Shown here in pieces: positions 1-9,877 of a stretch of 64,000 nt of DNA. This stretch comes from CAWEWH01 sp963812775. Lineage in GTDB: Bacteria; Pseudomonadota; Alphaproteobacteria; Rhizobiales; Beijerinckiaceae. A program made the translations under genes and the position numbers. The DNA lies in the NCBI GenBank assembly GCA_963812775.1, contig CAWEWH010000005.1:992001-1056000 (forward strand). Direction: 5' to 3'. The notes under the pieces were generated by a model that was given only the letters and a program-made list of their open reading frames with translations, was not told where the DNA came from and made no database searches. Position 1 is the stretch's first letter, and the number at the start of each line of letters is the position of its first letter.

Positions 1-141
1 AGCGCCTTCAGCCAGTGCCTGTTGCGCGCGGCGGCCGCCGGCCGCGGCGTCATTGTCATCACCCACGATCCGCGCTTGATCGGGCAGGTGCCGGAGGCGC
101 GGCGGCTCCTTGTGCAGGACCGCGCGATTTCGTTGCGCTAA
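1..141 (+). CDS. ABC transporter ATP-binding protein, C-terminal end (partial)
   Basis: Only the last 46 codons are inside the window; the gene starts upstream. The reading frame is open from base 1 and stops with TAA at 139-141. The short piece VIVITHDPRL carries the H-loop histidine that follows the Walker B strand in ABC ATPases (about 25 residues before the stop). This points to an ATPase subunit of a transporter or of a cytochrome c/haem export complex, but the substrate cannot be read from this piece. The next gene lies on the opposite strand 16 bases away, so this is the end of its operon. Confidence 0.6.
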   Translation, partial: SAFSQCLLRAAAAGRGVIVITHDPRLIGQVPEARRLLVQDRAISLR

Positions 142-156
142 GTGCCGGCGCCGCAC

Positions 157-453
157 TCACGTGCTCGATTTGAGCTGCGCCTCGAGGCGCCGCCGCGCCG
201 CATCCGTGTCCACGAGGGGATAGGTGTCGAAATGGGCCGGGATGATATCGGCCCATTCATTCAGGATACGGTGCAGCTCCTCGTTGCTCTCCACGTCCAG
301 GATGGCGGCGGCACCGCGACCGACGCGCGCGAAGATGTGCCGGCATACGCCGCTTGCCTGGTACTTGGCCATCCACGGCCAGAAGCTCTTTCGTGCCGCC
401 GCAACGTCCGATGGCCGCTCCGGCCGCGGCGTCGAGACAATGAGGAACAACAT
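157..453 (-). CDS. Small muconolactone-isomerase-like / DUF3303-type dimeric alpha-beta barrel protein
   Basis: Encodes a 98-residue protein beginning MLFLIVSTPRPERPSD. The frame is open further upstream, but the ATG at 453 has a GGAG a few bases before it, and protein-like sequence starts only there. The length, the N-terminal hydrophobic beta strand and the later 'ILDVESNEELHRIL' segment match small ferredoxin-fold proteins related to muconolactone isomerase (NIPSNAP/YCII-like). No catalytic residues can be assigned. It converges on the ABC ATPase end and is divergent from the M20 peptidase, so it is probably transcribed alone. The function is unknown. Confidence 0.6.
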   Translation of the reverse strand: MLFLIVSTPRPERPSDVAAARKSFWPWMAKYQASGVCRHIFARVGRGAAAILDVESNEELHRILNEWADIIPAHFDTYPLVDTDAARRRLEAQLKSST

Positions 454-593
454 GCAAGGCTCCGGTTTGCGGGACTGGGGGCGACCATCCTGCCGCATCG
501 GCGGCCGCCGGCGCAACGTCGAGCCGCAAGCTTGCCAGCGCCCCGGCCGCCCCCTACGACACGACCGGAAGACAACGCCGCAGGAGCCAGCCA

Positions 594-1871
594 TTGAGCG
601 ACAGCCACAAGGCGCTTGCCACGGCCGTCGAGCGAAACTTCGAACGCCAGGTCGAATGGCTGAAGACGCTGGTCAGCTTCCCGAGCCTGCGCGGCGAGGA
701 GGGGCCGTGCCAGGACTGGATCGCGCGGGAATTCGCGGCGCGCGGCTGGGCGGTCGACCGCTATACGTTGGCCGATGTCGACCTGAAGGGCCTGCCGGGT
801 TATTCGCCGGTCATGGACACCGACTACGGCAAAGCCGTGCAGGTGGTGGCGTCCCTCAGGGCCCCCGAGCAAAAAAGGCGCAGCCTCATCCTGCAAGGCC
901 ACGTCGACGTGGTGCCGACCGGACCGCTCGACATGTGGTCTTCGCCGCCATTCGCGCCGGTCGTCGAGAAAGGCCGCATGCGTGGCCGCGGCGCCAACGA
1001 CATGAAGTCCGGCGTCTGCGCCATGGTGTTCGCCCTTGATGCCCTTCGTGCAACGGGTCATGCACCGGCCTCAGACGTGTACGTGCAGACGGTGACCGAG
1101 GAGGAATTGACCGGCAACGGCGCGCTCTCGACCCTGGCGCGCGGTTACCGCGCCGATGCTTGCCTCGTGCCCGAACCAACCGACCGGCACATCCTGCGCG
1201 GCACCGTCGGCGTCATGTGGTTCCGGCTGCATTTGCGCGGCCGGCCGGTGCATGTGTCGCAGAGCGAGACCGGCACCAATGCCATCTTGTCGGCCTTCGG
1301 ATTGATCGAGGCCCTGCGCGGCCACACCCGCGAGCTCAACGAACGCGTCAAGAGCCATCCCTGGTTCAGCCGCATCCCCAATCCGATCAAGTTCAACCCG
1401 GGAAAGATTTCAGGCGGCGATTGGGCGAGCTCTACGCCAGCTTGGTGCGAGGTCGATTGCCGCATCGCCGTGCTGCCCGGGATGTCGCTGGCGGCCTTCC
1501 GCGAGGAGCTCACCGGCGTCATCATGGCGGCGGCGCGGCAGGATCCATTCTTGGCCGAGAATCCCCCTGAGGTCGTCTGGAACGGCTTTCAGGCCGACGA
1601 CTATGTGCTCGAGCCGGGCTCGGCCTTCGAACGCGCCGTGCGAGACGCGCACCGACGCGTCAGTGGCGACGAGCCCGCGGAAGTTATCCTTCCGGCGGTC
1701 ACTGACGCGCGCTTCTACGGTCGCTACTACGACATTCCCAGCCTCTGCTATGGTGCCTCGGGGACGGGTTCGCACGGCTTCGATGAGTTGGTCGATCTCG
1801 ACAGCATCAAGCAGGTGACGACCGTCATCGCGAGCTTCGTCGCCGATTGGTGCGGCCTGCGGGCGGTGTGA
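594..1871 (+). CDS. M20 family metallopeptidase (ArgE/DapE-type deacylase)
   Basis: Encodes a 425-residue cytosolic zinc hydrolase that cleaves N-acyl groups from amino acids or small peptides. The metal ligands are visible in order: GHVDVVP (His103, Asp105), GRGANDMKSG (Asp136), the catalytic TEEE pair (Glu169/170), VPEPT, and a C-terminal GTGSHGFDE histidine. The length and motif spacing fit the ArgE/DapE/ACY1 family and include the lid domain near residues 200-320. The start is a TTG at 594 with AGGAG 7 bases upstream. It is not the diaminopimelate desuccinylase of this genome, because a second M20 gene beside dapD fills that role. The substrate is not predictable. Confidence 0.85.
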   Translation: MSDSHKALATAVERNFERQVEWLKTLVSFPSLRGEEGPCQDWIAREFAARGWAVDRYTLADVDLKGLPGYSPVMDTDYGKAVQVVASLRAPEQKRRSLILQGHVDVVPTGPLDMWSSPPFAPVVEKGRMRGRGANDMKSGVCAMVFALDALRATGHAPASDVYVQTVTEEELTGNGALSTLARGYRADACLVPEPTDRHILRGTVGVMWFRLHLRGRPVHVSQSETGTNAILSAFGLIEALRGHTRELNERVKSHPWFSRIPNPIKFNPGKISGGDWASSTPAWCEVDCRIAVLPGMSLAAFREELTGVIMAAARQDPFLAENPPEVVWNGFQADDYVLEPGSAFERAVRDAHRRVSGDEPAEVILPAVTDARFYGRYYDIPSLCYGASGTGSHGFDELVDLDSIKQVTTVIASFVADWCGLRAV

Positions 1872-1895
1872 CGGCTGCAAGCGGAGCCGAGAAGA

Positions 1896-3072
1896 TCAGA
1901 ACGTCCCCATGCCGAGGAAGCCGTCGCCGTCGGGAAAGTCGCGTCATGATGCTTCTTGCCGACCAGCTCCTTCAGCGTCTCGGTCGTGCCGCCGCCGAGC
2001 GTGCCGTAGCGCGCGCCGCGGTAGAAGCGCGAGACCGGGAACTCGTCGGTGAAGCCGTAGCCGCCGTGCACCTGGATCGCCTCGCTGGTGACGCGGATGC
2101 GCCATCTCGTTGCAGTACATCTTGGCGATCGCCGCCTCGTAGGGATCGGGGAACGGGTTCGCCGTCAGCGCAGGCGCGATAGAGCATGCGCGCGGCCGAC
2201 CTCGATGTCGCGATACATCTCGGCGAGCTTCCAGCGCATGCCCTGGAACTCGCCGATCGGGCGGCCCGAACGCGGTGCGCTCGCGCGCGTACTTGACCGC
2301 CTCCTCGAACGCGCCTTCGGCAAGGCCGAGCGAGATGCTGGGGTTGAGGCAGCGCTGCGTGTTGAACGCGTTCAGCAGCTTCTTGAAGCCGTCCTCGCGC
2401 AGGATCAGGTTCTCCAGCGGCAGCTCGCAGTTCTCGAACTGGATCTCGGCGAGGTTCTCGCCGCCCATCGTGTGGTAGCGCGCGGTGCACCGTCGAAGCC
2501 CGGCGTGTCCCGGCTCGATCAGCACGCAGCCGATGCCGTCGCGGCCCGGCTGCTTGTTGATGCGGCTGAAGACGACGAACCACCCGCGCCTCGTCGACGC
2601 GGCTGATCAGCGTCTTCACGCCGTTGAGCACCAGCTTGTCGCCCTTGATGACGGTGTTCGTCCTGTAGTTCGCGACGTCGGTGCCGGCATGCGGCTCGGT
2701 CATGCAAACGGCGAGGATCGACATCGCCGGAGCACACCTTGGGCAGGATGCGCTGCTTGATGCTCTCCGGCGCGAAGTTGCGATGATCGCGCATCTGCAC
2801 GCCGACTTCGCCCATCACCGCCATCGCGGTCACGTAGCAGCCCTTGGCGATCTCCTCGAGCACCAGCGCGGTGTCGAGCACCGGAAGCCCGAGGCCGCCG
2901 TACTCCTCCGGCACCGCCATGCCGAGCACGCCGATCTTCGCGAGCGCGCGCATGTTCTCCCACGGAAACGTGCCGTCCATGTACTTGCCGGCTCGGCCTT
3001 GAATTTGTCCTGGGTGAGCTCGCGCACGGTCGCCACCATGGCGCGCTGGTCTTCGGTGAGCTCGAACTTCAT
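1896..3072 (-). pseudogene. Acyl-CoA dehydrogenase, broken by about ten indels
   Basis: Starts MKFELTEDQRAMVATV at 3072 and would end ...GDGFLGMGTF at 1896, about 391 residues and the usual length for the family. Recognisable blocks lie in successive frames: PEEYGGLGLPVL, MSILAVCMTEPHAGTD (the FAD/acyl-binding 'TEP.AG.D' motif), YHTMGGENLAEIQF, RERTAFG, MHGGYGFTDEFPVSR. Frame breaks occur near 2989, 2732, 2590, 2510, 2270, 2190, 2168, 2094 and 1945. As written it cannot make an enzyme. The gene follows the intact dehydrogenase by 25 bases and belongs to the same minus-strand operon. The breaks could be true decay or local assembly error; every missing base is a single G, C or A, which favours error. 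Confidence 0.8.
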
Positions 3073-3097
3073 CTCGTGTCTCCCGCTCGCTCTCGGC

Positions 3098-4333
3098 TCA
3101 CAGTTCCGTGTCACCGTCCAGCAGCAGCTTGACGATGGCGCGGCGCAGAATTTCGTTGGTGCCGTCGGCGATGTTGATCTTACGCAGCGTCACGAACGCC
3201 TCGGTCAGGTTAAGCTCGTTGGTCATGCCCATGGCGCCATGTGCCTGCATGACCGTGTCGACGGCGCGCAGGCACGCCTGCACCGCGAACGCCTTGGTCA
3301 TCGACACTTCCTTGCGGGCTTCGAGGCCGCGATCGAGGAGCTGCGCCACGTTGAGGCTCATGAGATGCGCCGCGTGGATGTTCATGGCGGCGTCGGCGAT
3401 CGGGAACGTGACGCCTTGGTATTCAGAGATCGGCTTGCCGAAGGCGTGGCGGACCTTGATATAGTCGACCCCCATCTCGAGCGCCCAGCGCGCCATGCCG
3501 ACGGCTCTCGCCGAGTTGTAGACGCGGCCGAGATTGACCCCGAGCATGGCGATGGCGAAGCCCCTGTGCAATTCGCCGACCAGCTGGTGTCCTTCGATGC
3601 GGATGTCGTCGAAATGCAGCGCCGCCTCGTCGCCGCCCGGGCTTCCCCACATCCTGATGACGCGATCGATGCTGAAGCCCTTGGCGTCGGTCGGCACCAT
3701 GAAGGCGCTGATGCCGCCCTTGCCCTGAGCCGCGCGCTCCTGATCGGTCACCGCAAAGACGATGACATACTCGGCGTTGGGGCTGTTGCTGGTCCAGATC
3801 TTGCCGCCGCTGAGGCGCCAGCCGTTGCCGTCCGCAACGGCGCGCGTCTTGATCATGGTGGCGTCCGAGCCGGCACCGGGCTCCGACAGACCAAAGCCCA
3901 TGCTCTTCTTGCCGGACATCAGGTCAGGCAGGATCGTCGCCTGCGCCTCGTCGGTCATTTTCGCCAGCACCGGGCTCGGGCCCATCGCCCAGTGGCTGAT
4001 CGTGTAGTGTCCGAGCCAGTGCTTGTAGCCGCAGAAGTGGTAGATCTTCTCCCACGCCGCGAACCAGGCGAGATAGCCGAGCCCTTGGCCGCCGATCTGC
4101 GTCGGCGTGCACATCGTGTAGTAGCCGGCTTTGGCGGCGGCCATCCGGACATCGGTGATGACGGAGCGGGCTTCGGGACTGAAACGGCCGTCCTCCGCGT
4201 AAAGACGCCGGTGGTTCTCGAGGAGATCGGCATGCTTGTCGTGGCGGCTGATTATCTCGGCCCGCAGGAAGGTTTCCAGCCCGTCGCGGATGGCCTTGAT
4301 GTCGTCGGGATACTCAAAGGCGATCGCCGGCAT
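3098..4333 (-). CDS. Acyl-CoA dehydrogenase
   Basis: An intact 411-residue FAD enzyme that oxidises an acyl-CoA to its enoyl-CoA. The start MPAIAFEYPDD at 4333 is preceded by a GGGGGGAA ribosome site; an upstream in-frame ATG has none. The FAD/substrate signature GFGLSEPGAGSDAT is at about residues 140-153, with KIWTSNSPNAEY next. The C-terminal helices MQAHGAMGMTNELNL and ADGTNEILRR match the family. The GTNE glutamate position is present but is not proof of the catalytic base. It lies between a CoA transferase and a second dehydrogenase on the same strand, which suggests activation and oxidation of one carboxylic acid. The substrate is unknown. Confidence 0.9.
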   Translation of the reverse strand: MPAIAFEYPDDIKAIRDGLETFLRAEIISRHDKHADLLENHRRLYAEDGRFSPEARSVITDVRMAAAKAGYYTMCTPTQIGGQGLGYLAWFAAWEKIYHFCGYKHWLGHYTISHWAMGPSPVLAKMTDEAQATILPDLMSGKKSMGFGLSEPGAGSDATMIKTRAVADGNGWRLSGGKIWTSNSPNAEYVIVFAVTDQERAAQGKGGISAFMVPTDAKGFSIDRVIRMWGSPGGDEAALHFDDIRIEGHQLVGELHRGFAIAMLGVNLGRVYNSARAVGMARWALEMGVDYIKVRHAFGKPISEYQGVTFPIADAAMNIHAAHLMSLNVAQLLDRGLEARKEVSMTKAFAVQACLRAVDTVMQAHGAMGMTNELNLTEAFVTLRKINIADGTNEILRRAIVKLLLDGDTEL

Positions 4334-4472
4334 GTTCCCCCCGAATTCTCGATGGCGAGACGAGCACCGAGAAATACCACGCCGGCTCACGTCACCTCAC
4401 ATTGAATCGGCGCCGAAGCCCGCTGCAACAGCGTCCGCATCCCGAAACCGGAGCGGCGCGACGGCGTCGGCC

Positions 4473-5658
4473 TCACGCACCGACGACGAGTCGCCTGGCA
4501 TCGGTCGGCGACAGGCCGACCTCGGCGAGGATCTCGTCCGTGTGCTCCCCAAGTGCCGGGGCGCCGCGCTTGAGGCCCGTAGGGGTGGCCGAGAAGCGTG
4601 CCGCCGCCCGCGCCTGGCGCAGCCGCCCGGCGCCCGAATGATCGGCTTCAACGACGATGCCGTTCGCCGCGACCTGCGGATGGGCGAGCAGCTCGGTGCG
4701 CGTCAGCACCGGCGCGCACGGCACGCCCTCGGCGGTGAGACGCGCGAGCCACTCTGCGGCGGTGCGCGTCTTCAGCACCTCCTGGATCATGGCGAGGCGC
4801 GCGTCGATGTTCTTCTGCCGCAGCGCGGGCGACGCGAAGCGTGGATCGGCGAGCCACTCCGGCCTCTCGAAGCGCCCGCGTCAGGGCCGCCCATTCCCGG
4901 TCGCTCTGCACCGCGACCCTGATGTACGCGTCGGCCGTCTCGTAGATGAGGTCGATGAAGCTTGCCGCGTCCTGCTGCGGAATGGCCTCGCCGACGAAGG
5001 TCTGGCTGCCCATGTCGGAGCCCCACAGGAAGGCGATGACGGCGTCGAGCATGGACAGCCTCACGTGCTGGCCTTCGCCGCTGCGCGCCCGCGCCAAGCA
5101 GCGCCGCCGTGATCGCTTGCGCCGCCACGACGCCGGTCAGCTTGTCCGGCAGGATGGTGCGCACCAGCCGCGGTGGCGCCTGCGTCCGAGCCGGCCTGCA
5201 CGGTGGCGAGGCCGGACAGCGCCTGGACGAGCGGATCGTAGACGGGCTTTGGCCGCATAAGGTCCGGTGTCGCCGAAGCCGCTGATCGACACATAGACGA
5301 TGCTCGGCGCGATCGCGCGCACCGCCGCCTCGCCAAGCCCCATGCGCTCGATGACGCCGGGCCGGAAATTCTGCACGAACACGTCGGCGCCTTCGATCAC
5401 CCGCTTCAGCAGGCATCGAGCGCCTCCGGCCGCTTGAGGTCGAGCGCGAGCGAGCGCTTGTTGCGGTTGTTGTTGAGGAACGCAGCCGAGAAGCCGCCGC
5501 GCCGGTTGGCGCCGGCGCGCGTGTGGTCGCCGCCGTCGCGCGGGTTCTCGACCTTGATCACGTCGGCGCCCTGATCGGCCAGCAGCATGGTGGCGGAAGG
5601 TCCCGACACCATGGAGGTGAGGTCGATGATGCGGTAGCCGTGCGAGGGGACCGGGCAT
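4473..5658 (-). pseudogene. CaiB/BaiF family III CoA transferase, broken by about six indels
   Basis: The repaired protein would run from ATG 5658 to TGA 4473, about 395 residues. Family blocks appear in order but in changing frames: 'IIDLTSMVSGPSATMLLADQGADVIKVE' (here split), NNRNKRSLALDLK, ADVFVQNFRPGVIERMGLG, SISGFGDTGPYA, VRLSMLDAVIAFLWG and a C-terminal LGEHTDEILAEVGLS. The catalytic-aspartate region of this family lies near SMLDA. Breaks are near 5645, 5413, 5250, 5176, 5092 and 4868. It heads the operon with the two acyl-CoA dehydrogenases and would move CoA onto the acid they oxidise. A second, intact family III transferase lies at 59946. Confidence 0.8.
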
Positions 5659-6130
5659 GGTGATGCCTCCGTCGTGACTTCGACGGGAGGCTAGCGCATC
5701 GGCGCGCAAATAGGGAGAGCGCCGACGGCTTCGAGACGGCTATATGAGCGACGTTCTCGATGGCAAAGATCGTCATGCCGAACGCTACGGCAGCGAGCGG
5801 CAGGAGGATTTCGATGGCTGCGCTCGATCCCTTCATGCGCTCATGCCCGATGTCGAACTCGCCTGACACCCAGCTGTTGAAGGAGTGCCGGCTGGCGGTT
5901 GCACCGCCGGCTTCCCGGTGCCGGTGTCCGGTGCGCCAAAGGACGAGGGGGATAGCCATGGCGAGCAGCATGAAGCCGCTCACGATGACCAGCAGATAGT
6001 CGGTGTAGGGGCCGCCCGCGAAGGCCCAGGCCGAGGCGATATACCAAAGCACGAGGCCGGCGATCGCCAGGATAATGAGCGGGTGCAGTTGGTCAAAGAC
6101 CGGCTGATTGGGACGCGCGTGATCTTGCAT
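5558..6130 (-). CDS. Small integral membrane protein, function unknown
   Basis: Starts MQDHARPNQPVFDQLHP at 6130 with AGGAG in the right place. Three hydrophobic stretches are visible: residues 16-37 (PLIILAIAGLVLWYIASAW), 44-63 (DYLLVIVSGFMLLAMAIPL) and 103-120 (AAIEILLPLAAVAFGM). The frame runs on to 5558 and overlaps the start of the CoA transferase by 100 bases. The Arg/Ser/His-rich tail after residue 130 does not look like real protein, so the true C-terminus may be near 5740, with an indel hiding the stop. I recognise no family. Confidence 0.5.
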   Translation of the reverse strand: MQDHARPNQPVFDQLHPLIILAIAGLVLWYIASAWAFAGGPYTDYLLVIVSGFMLLAMAIPLVLWRTGHRHREAGGATASRHSFNSWVSGEFDIGHERMKGSSAAIEILLPLAAVAFGMTIFAIENVAHIAVSKPSALSLFARRCASLPSKSRRRHHHARSPRTATASSTSPPWCRDLPPPCCWPIRAPT

Positions 6131-6271
6131 GGCGCTCTCCTGAAGAGCTAGCGGCCATTGATGCCCACCACACCCACGGTCCTGACGTGGTGGAGTTCCT
6201 CCGTCGATTCCATGTGGTCGGTTGCCGCAAGCGATGCGCAACCTTGAGCGCGAGGCGCGTATCGACCTTGG

Positions 6272-7772
6272 TCAGATCGTCTGGTTGTAGGCGCCGACTT
6301 CTTTGTTCTCGCGCAGCACCCCATCCACCGCCTTGAACATCTCGCGCATGCGCGCCTCCGAGACCGGGCTTTCGATCACCACCACCAGTTCCGGCTTGTT
6401 GGAGGAGGCGCGCACCAGCCCCCAGGTGCCGTCCTCGCTCGTGACGCGCACCCCGTTGACGGTGACGAGGTCGCGGATCGGTTGGCCGGCGATCTTGTCG
6501 CCCTTCTCGCGCATGGCCGTGATGCGCTTCACCACGCGCTCCACCACCTGGTATTTCACCTCGTCAGGGCAATGCGGCGCCATGGTGGGCGTGCCCCAGG
6601 TCTTGGGCAGGGCGCGATAGAGATCGGCCATTGACTTGCCGGGGTTGCGGTCGAGCATTTCGCACACCGCGATGCCGGTCAGAATGCCGTCGTCGTAGCC
6701 GCGCCCGATCGGCTTGTTGAAGAAGAAGTGCCCGGACTTCTCAAAGCCGGCGAGCGCGTTCAGCTCGTTGACGCGCCGCTTGATGTAGGAGTGGCCGGTC
6801 TTCCAATAATCGGCCTTGACGCCGTGCTTGATGAGGACCGGGTCGGTGACGAACAGCCCGGTCGACTTCACGTCGACCACGAACGTCGCGCCCCTGTGCA
6901 GCGCCGACAGGTCGCGCGCCAGCATGACGCCGATCTTGTCGGCGAAAATCTCCTCGCCCTCGTTGTCGACGACGCCGCAGCGGTCGCCGTCGCCATCGAA
7001 GCCGAGCCCCACGTCCGCCTTGGTGCGCGCGCACCTCGTCGGCCATGGCGTGCAGCATCTTCATGTCCTCGGGATTGGGATTGTAGCGCGGAAAGGTGTG
7101 GTCGAGCTCGGCGTCGAGGGGCACGACCTCGCAGCCGATGGCGGTGAGCACGCGCGGCGCGAAGGCGCCGGCGGTGCCGTTGCCGCAGGCGGCCACCACC
7201 TTGAGTTTGCGCTTGAGCTTCGGCCGCCGCGTCAGGTCGGCGATGTAGCGGTCAGCGAAGTTCGCGACGAACTCGTAGCCGCCGCCGGCCTTGAGCTTGA
7301 AGGCGGCATTGAGCACGATGTCTTTCAGCCGGTTCATCTCGTCAGGCCCGAAGGTGAGCGGGCGGTTGGCGCCCATCTTCACGCCGGTCCAGCCGTTGTC
7401 GTTGTGCGAGGCCGTCACCATGGCCACAGCCGGCACGTCGAGATCGAACTGCGCGAAATAGGCCATCGGCGACAGCGCAAGGCCGATGTCCTTCACCTTC
7501 ATGCCGGCCGCCATCAAGCCGGTGACGAGCGCGTACTTGATCGAAGCCGAGTAGCCGCGGAAATCGTGGCCGGTGACGATCTCCGGTTTGACGCCCATCT
7601 CCTGGATCAGGGTGCCAAGGCCCATGCCCAATGCCTGCACGCCCATCAGGTTGATTTCCTGCCCGAACAGCCAGCGTGCGTCGTACTCGCGAAAGCCGGT
7701 GGCCTTCACCATGGGCAGCGATTCGTAGTCGTAGGTGTTGGGCTTCAGCTGGGCGTGCGGCTTGGGGATCAT
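6272..7772 (-). CDS. Phosphomannomutase/phosphoglucomutase (one frameshift near 7028)
   Basis: Interconverts hexose 1- and 6-phosphates for sugar-nucleotide and envelope polysaccharide synthesis. The repaired protein has about 499 residues. The N-terminal part (from ATG 7772) carries the phosphoserine loop as VTASHNDNGWTGVK. The metal loop LGFDGDGDRCG and the C-terminal phosphate-binding RASSNKPELVV are in the second frame. The frame changes in a GCGCGCGC run at 7024-7032 where one base is extra. This gene is normally important and both halves are otherwise perfect, so an assembly indel is likely. In the active-site loop an Asp follows ASHN where many homologues have Pro. Whether mannose or glucose phosphate is preferred cannot be told. 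Confidence 0.85.
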
Positions 7773-7868
7773 GTTGCTCTTGTTGGGCTTGAGATTATGA
7801 CGGGCAACGCAACGCGCGTCCCTGCAATGGACGCGTGCGTGATGTGTGTCAATAAATCTGGAAGGCCT

Positions 7869-8414
7869 TCACAGCCGCAAGGTCAGCCTGTCCTTGGCGA
7901 CCTCGAAATGCGACAGCTTGCGCAGGAACGACATGCCGAGCAGGCTCACCTCGAGCCGGCCGCGCGGCAGCACAACCGCTTTCACGTCCCTCACCACGAG
8001 GCCGCCGACGCTGATCTCGCGCAGGGTCACGGAGGCCGCGTAGGTGACGCCGTTGGCCGTCGAGATCGGCACCGTAAAATCGGCCGGCAGCGGCCTGACG
8101 CCGACGCGGCTCGCGTCCTCTGCCGACAACGCCACGATGGAGGCGCCGGTATCGACCAGCATCCTGACTCGTGTGCCGTTGACACTCGGATCGGCGATGA
8201 AGTGGCCGCGCAAGTCGGACCAGATGACGGCCGTCGAGCCGCGCGCCTCCGACGGGCGCTGCATCTCATTGTTGCGCTGCTGCGTCGCGACTGTGGCGGC
8301 GCCGCTGCCGCTTGCGCCGTGGTCGGGCATGCGCCAGGACATCCGATTGGCCGCGACGACGGCCACTACGGCCAGAAACCCGACCGTGCCTGCGGTCTTG
8401 ATGATTGCACTCAC
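7869..8414 (-). CDS. Membrane-anchored retropepsin-like aspartic protease (TIGR02281 clan AA)
   Basis: Encodes 181 residues. An N-terminal anchor (residues 5-22, TAGTVGFLAVVAVVA) is followed by a linker and a retropepsin-like domain with the single active-site motif MLVDTGAS (Asp88), then ALSAEDASRVG, and LLGMSFLRKLSHFEV near the end. Proteins of this type work as dimers, each giving one Asp. The anchor and domain order place it in the periplasm or inner membrane. Related alphaproteobacterial proteins are widespread, but their substrates are mostly unknown. It sits alone between two sugar-phosphate mutases on the same strand. Confidence 0.8.
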   Translation of the reverse strand: MSAIIKTAGTVGFLAVVAVVAANRMSWRMPDHGASGSGAATVATQQRNNEMQRPSEARGSTAVIWSDLRGHFIADPSVNGTRVRMLVDTGASIVALSAEDASRVGVRPLPADFTVPISTANGVTYAASVTLREISVGGLVVRDVKAVVLPRGRLEVSLLGMSFLRKLSHFEVAKDRLTLRL

Positions 8415-8556
8415 CCGCGCACCTCTTGGCCGACGCTAGGCGGCTGAGCTTTTCCATTTGGTGAAGGCGCTCACGTCCTCGGCCGTCTCGGGCAAGTATC
8501 GCCAAGCGTCCGTGAAGACATTGGCTCAAATTGTCGGCAATTGTGACGGCGGGGCT

Positions 8557-9799
8557 TCAGGCCGCGGCCTTGACCACGACGGGCCACGGCTGTCCGGGAC
8601 CCCTCGGCGGCAGGCCGAGGAATGACGCCGCCGTCTCGCCGATATCGGCGAAGGAGCCGCGCCGGCCAAGGGGCCCGGGCTCGACACCCGGCCCGAACGC
8701 GAGGATGGGCACCGCCTCGCGGGTATGGTCGGTGCCCCGCCAGGTCGGGTCGTTGCCGTGGTCGGCCGTGATGATGACGAGATCGCCCGGCCTCAGGCGT
8801 GCCAACAGTTCCGGGATGCGCGCGTCGAGCGCCTCAAGCGCCGCCGCGTAGCCGGCGACATCGCGCCGGTGGCCGAACTCGGTGTCGAAGTCGACGAGGT
8901 TGGCGAACAGGAGGCCGCCGTCCCCGAGGGTTCCCGTCGCGGCGAGCAGTTCGTCGAAGAGCGCCATGTTGCCGGACGCCTTGATCTCCCGGCCGGTGGC
9001 GCGATGCGCTGAAAATGTCGCCGAGCTTGCCGAGCGTGATCACCGGCCGGCCGGCTCCCGCGGCGCGATCGAGAATGGTCCCGTCCGGCGGCGGCAGGGA
9101 AAAGTCCTTGCGGTGCGGCGTGCGCGTGAAGCCGACCTCGAGCGTGCCGACGAAGGGCCGGGCGATGACGCGGCCGATCATCAAGGGATCGGCCAGCCGG
9201 CGCGCGACGCCGCACACCGCGTAGAGCCGCTCGAGCCCGAAGGCCTCTTCGTGGGCGGCGATCTGCAGGACGCTGTCCACCGAGGTGTAGCAGATGGGCT
9301 TCAGCGTGCTGATGTGCTCGGCCCCGAGTTCGTCGACGATGGCGGTGCCCGACGCGTGCCGGTCGCCGAGGATGCCCGGCAGCTCGGCCTCGGCGATCAG
9401 CGCCGCCGTCAGCGCGGCCGGGAAGGCGGGCTGCGTGTCGGGGAAGTAGCCCCAGGCGAAAGGAACCGGCGTGCCGGCGATCTCCCAATGGCCGGACGGC
9501 GTGTCCTTGCCCTTCGACATCTCGATGGCGGCGCCCCATTGGCCGGCGACGCGCGGCAGCCGGGTCATGCCGGCCGGGAAGACGCCGCTTGCCAGCTCCA
9601 CCACGTGCCCGAGCCCGAGGGCGGCGAGATGCGGTACGCGTAGCGGACCCTGCCGCAGTTCCGGCCGATCGGCTTGCCCTTCGGCGCACGCCGCCGCGAT
9701 ATGCCCGACCGTGTTGGCGCCGGCGTCGCCGAACTCGGCCGCGTCCGGCGCCCCTCCGACACCGACGGAATCGAGCACGATGAGAAAGACGCGGGCCAT
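8557..9799 (-). CDS. deoB: Phosphopentomutase (one frameshift near 9008)
   Basis: Converts (deoxy)ribose 1-phosphate to the 5-phosphate in nucleoside salvage. It is a cytosolic two-metal enzyme of the alkaline-phosphatase superfamily. The first frame gives MARVFLIVLDSVGVGGAPDA with the metal-binding Asp, then SGHWEIAG and HRKDFSLPPP. The second frame gives NLVDFDTEFGHRRD, GDLVIITADHGNDPTW and GTDHTREAVPILAFG, the C-terminal metal ligands. ATG 9799 is preferred to the upstream in-frame start because the beta strand begins there. The repaired length is about 413 residues, normal for DeoB. The frame break is at 9005-9011 (one extra base). Confidence 0.88.
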
Positions 9800-9877
9800 G
9801 ACGATCAAGACCTCAGATCGGCTCTTGAATGCGCGGACACTGCCGAAGTTCCGCCAAGGCGCAAATCGGAAAAGCTC

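Noticed and set aside
2681..4405. A 574-codon plus-strand open frame over the acyl-CoA dehydrogenases.
   Set aside because: The minus strand carries clear dehydrogenase motifs; the plus-strand product is His/Arg-rich with no recognisable domain.
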